From positions 62,001 to 126,000 of the forward strand of contig NZ_LOAS01000019.1 in assembly GCF_001558155.1 (NCBI RefSeq): a stretch of DNA of 64,000 bases, given 5' to 3'. The notes beneath the pieces were generated by a model that made no database searches, had not been told where the DNA came from, and worked only from the letters and a program-made list of their open reading frames with translations. A program made the position numbers and the translations under genes. Positions 63,087 to 64,000 of the stretch are shown piece after piece (position 1 is the stretch's first letter; every line of letters starts with the position of its first letter). This stretch comes from Aliiruegeria sabulilitoris. GTDB lineage: Bacteria > Pseudomonadota > Alphaproteobacteria > Rhodobacterales > Rhodobacteraceae.

Positions 63087-64000
63087 TCAAACTGCCTGTG
63101 CGGCGGAAATCGCCGGGGCGTCCTGGGTGCCGGCCTGGATGGCGGTGAGGGCGATGGTGTAGACGATGTCTTCGACCAGCGCGCCGCGCGACAGGTCGTT
63201 CACCGGTTTGCGCAGGCCTTGCAGCATTGGGCCGACGCTGATCACGCCGGCGGAGCGCTGCACGGCCTTGTAGGTGGTGTTGCCGGTGTTGAGATCGGGG
63301 AAGATGAACACGTTCGCCCGACCGGCAACGGCGCTGTCGGGGGCCTTCTGGCGGCCGACGCTCTCGACCGAGGCGGCGTCGTATTGCATCGGGCCGTCGA
63401 TCAGCAGATCGGGGCGCAGGCTCTGGGCCAGACGGGTTGCATCGCGCACCTTTTCCACGTCCGAGCCGGTACCCGAGCCGCCGGTCGAATAGGATATCAT
63501 CGCCACGCGCGGCTCGATGCCAAAGGCGATGGCGGTCTCGGCGGACTGGATCGCGATGGTGGCAAGCTCCTGCGCCGACGGATCGGGGTTGATCGCGCAG
63601 TCGCCATAGATCAGCACCTCGGTCGGCATCAGCATGAAGAACACACTGGAGACGATCCCGGCGCCGGGCTGGGTCTTGATGAGTTGCAGTGCCGGGCGCA
63701 CCGTGTCGGCAGTGGTGTGGATGGCGCCGGAAACAAGCCCGTCCACATGCCCCTCGGTCACCATCATGGTGCCGAGCACGACGGTGTCTTCCAGTTGCTC
63801 CTGCGCCTGTTCGAGCGTCAGCCCCTTGTGCTTGCGCATTTCCAGCAGCGGCGCCACATAGCGGGTGCGGATCGAGGCCGGGTCGATGATCTCGAGATTG
63901 GACGGCAGCGACAGGCCCAACTTCGCGGCTTTGCCTGCAATCCGGTTGGGAGCGCCGAGCAGGACGCATCGGGCGATTTGCTTCTCGGCACATTTGATCG
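63087..64000 (-). CDS. pta: Phosphate acetyltransferase, 5' end outside window
   Basis: The minus-strand frame is open from the stop at 63087 to the right edge, giving about 304 codons (reading [20 protein letters not shown] at the edge). The PTA domain is clear: [55 protein letters not shown] and [19 protein letters not shown]. It exchanges acetyl-CoA and acetyl phosphate in the cytoplasm. An internal TTG near 63920 could pass for a start, but homologous sequence continues upstream of it. Full-length enzymes may carry an extra N-terminal domain that cannot be judged here. Confidence 0.93.
   Translation of the reverse strand, partial: IKCAEKQIARCVLLGAPNRIAGKAAKLGLSLPSNLEIIDPASIRTRYVAPLLEMRKHKGLTLEQAQEQLEDTVVLGTMMVTEGHVDGLVSGAIHTTADTVRPALQLIKTQPGAGIVSSVFFMLMPTEVLIYGDCAINPDPSAQELATIAIQSAETAIAFGIEPRVAMISYSTGGSGTGSDVEKVRDATRLAQSLRPDLLIDGPMQYDAASVESVGRQKAPDSAVAGRANVFIFPDLNTGNTTYKAVQRSAGVISVGPMLQGLRKPVNDLSRGALVEDIVYTIALTAIQAGTQDAPAISAAQAV

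Noticed and set aside
62167-63162. 331-codon plus-strand frame taken as one intact gene
   Set aside because: It strings together a HypA-like piece, an AT-rich patch, a transposase-like start and a HypE N-terminus, then loses similarity; best read as remnants.

Overview
The window looks like chromosome from an alphaproteobacterium of the Rhodobacteraceae (Roseobacter/Rhodobacter group). The evidence is high GC, strong third-position G/C bias, a pseudouridine synthase next to rpoH, a complete fruBKA fructose PTS, and GC-rich dispersed intergenic elements ending in GATATTT. Nothing in the window points to a plasmid, prophage or CRISPR array.

Layout. 1-833: end of a ferric-iron type ABC permease. 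834-3863: a gene-poor, less GC-rich stretch carrying one exported ankyrin-repeat membrane protein. 3864-12803: housekeeping and signalling genes (tpiA, a LysR regulator, an A-type Fe-S protein and a SufT-like protein, a GGDEF-EAL protein, tgt, lon with a clear sigma-32 promoter, tRNA-Val). 13044-21680: an outer-membrane barrel protein, a secreted pentapeptide-repeat protein, rpoH, an RluD-type synthase, a PPK2 polyphosphate kinase, a histidine phosphatase, an M20 peptidase and small hypotheticals. 21813-22260: two identical tRNA-Asp genes, each with its own promoter. 22791-32927: fruBKA, divergent from a solute-binding protein/hybrid-kinase gene pair that converges on an OmpR-type regulator. 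33056-42917: a compact minus-strand cluster joining an RND efflux pump, a DUF2946-like CPVC protein, two NosL-like proteins, a FtsX/LolD-type ABC pair and membrane proteins, probably for copper or another soft metal. 43095-43979: purU. 44309-50939: a three-gene transglutaminase / DUF2126 / ATP-grasp / alpha-E cluster, a widespread predicted peptide-modifying system without an established biochemical role. 51092-61443: an amino-sugar utilisation locus (CUT1 ABC transporter, Gfo/Idh oxidoreductase, murQ, BadF-type kinase, GntR regulator, NagB-II deaminase, nagA). 61606-62103: cytochrome c'. 62326-62982: remnants of hypA and hypE ([NiFe]-hydrogenase maturation) around a piece resembling an IS1380-type transposase. 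63087-64000: phosphate acetyltransferase, cut by the window edge.

How genes may work together. The amino-sugar locus can import GlcNAc- or MurNAc-containing sugars, phosphorylate them, cleave the lactyl ether (MurQ), deacetylate (NagA) and deaminate (NagB-II) to fructose-6-phosphate. Paired 11-bp-period repeats between murQ and the kinase gene are good operator candidates for the GntR protein. The solute-binding protein and kinase beside fruBKA have no permease genes, which suggests a periplasmic sugar-sensing three-component system. RpoH and a lon promoter with a sigma-32 signature give a direct heat-shock link. The points most worth follow-up are the transglutaminase/ATP-grasp cluster, the NosL-ABC-RND cluster, the binding-protein/kinase sensor and the decayed hyp locus.
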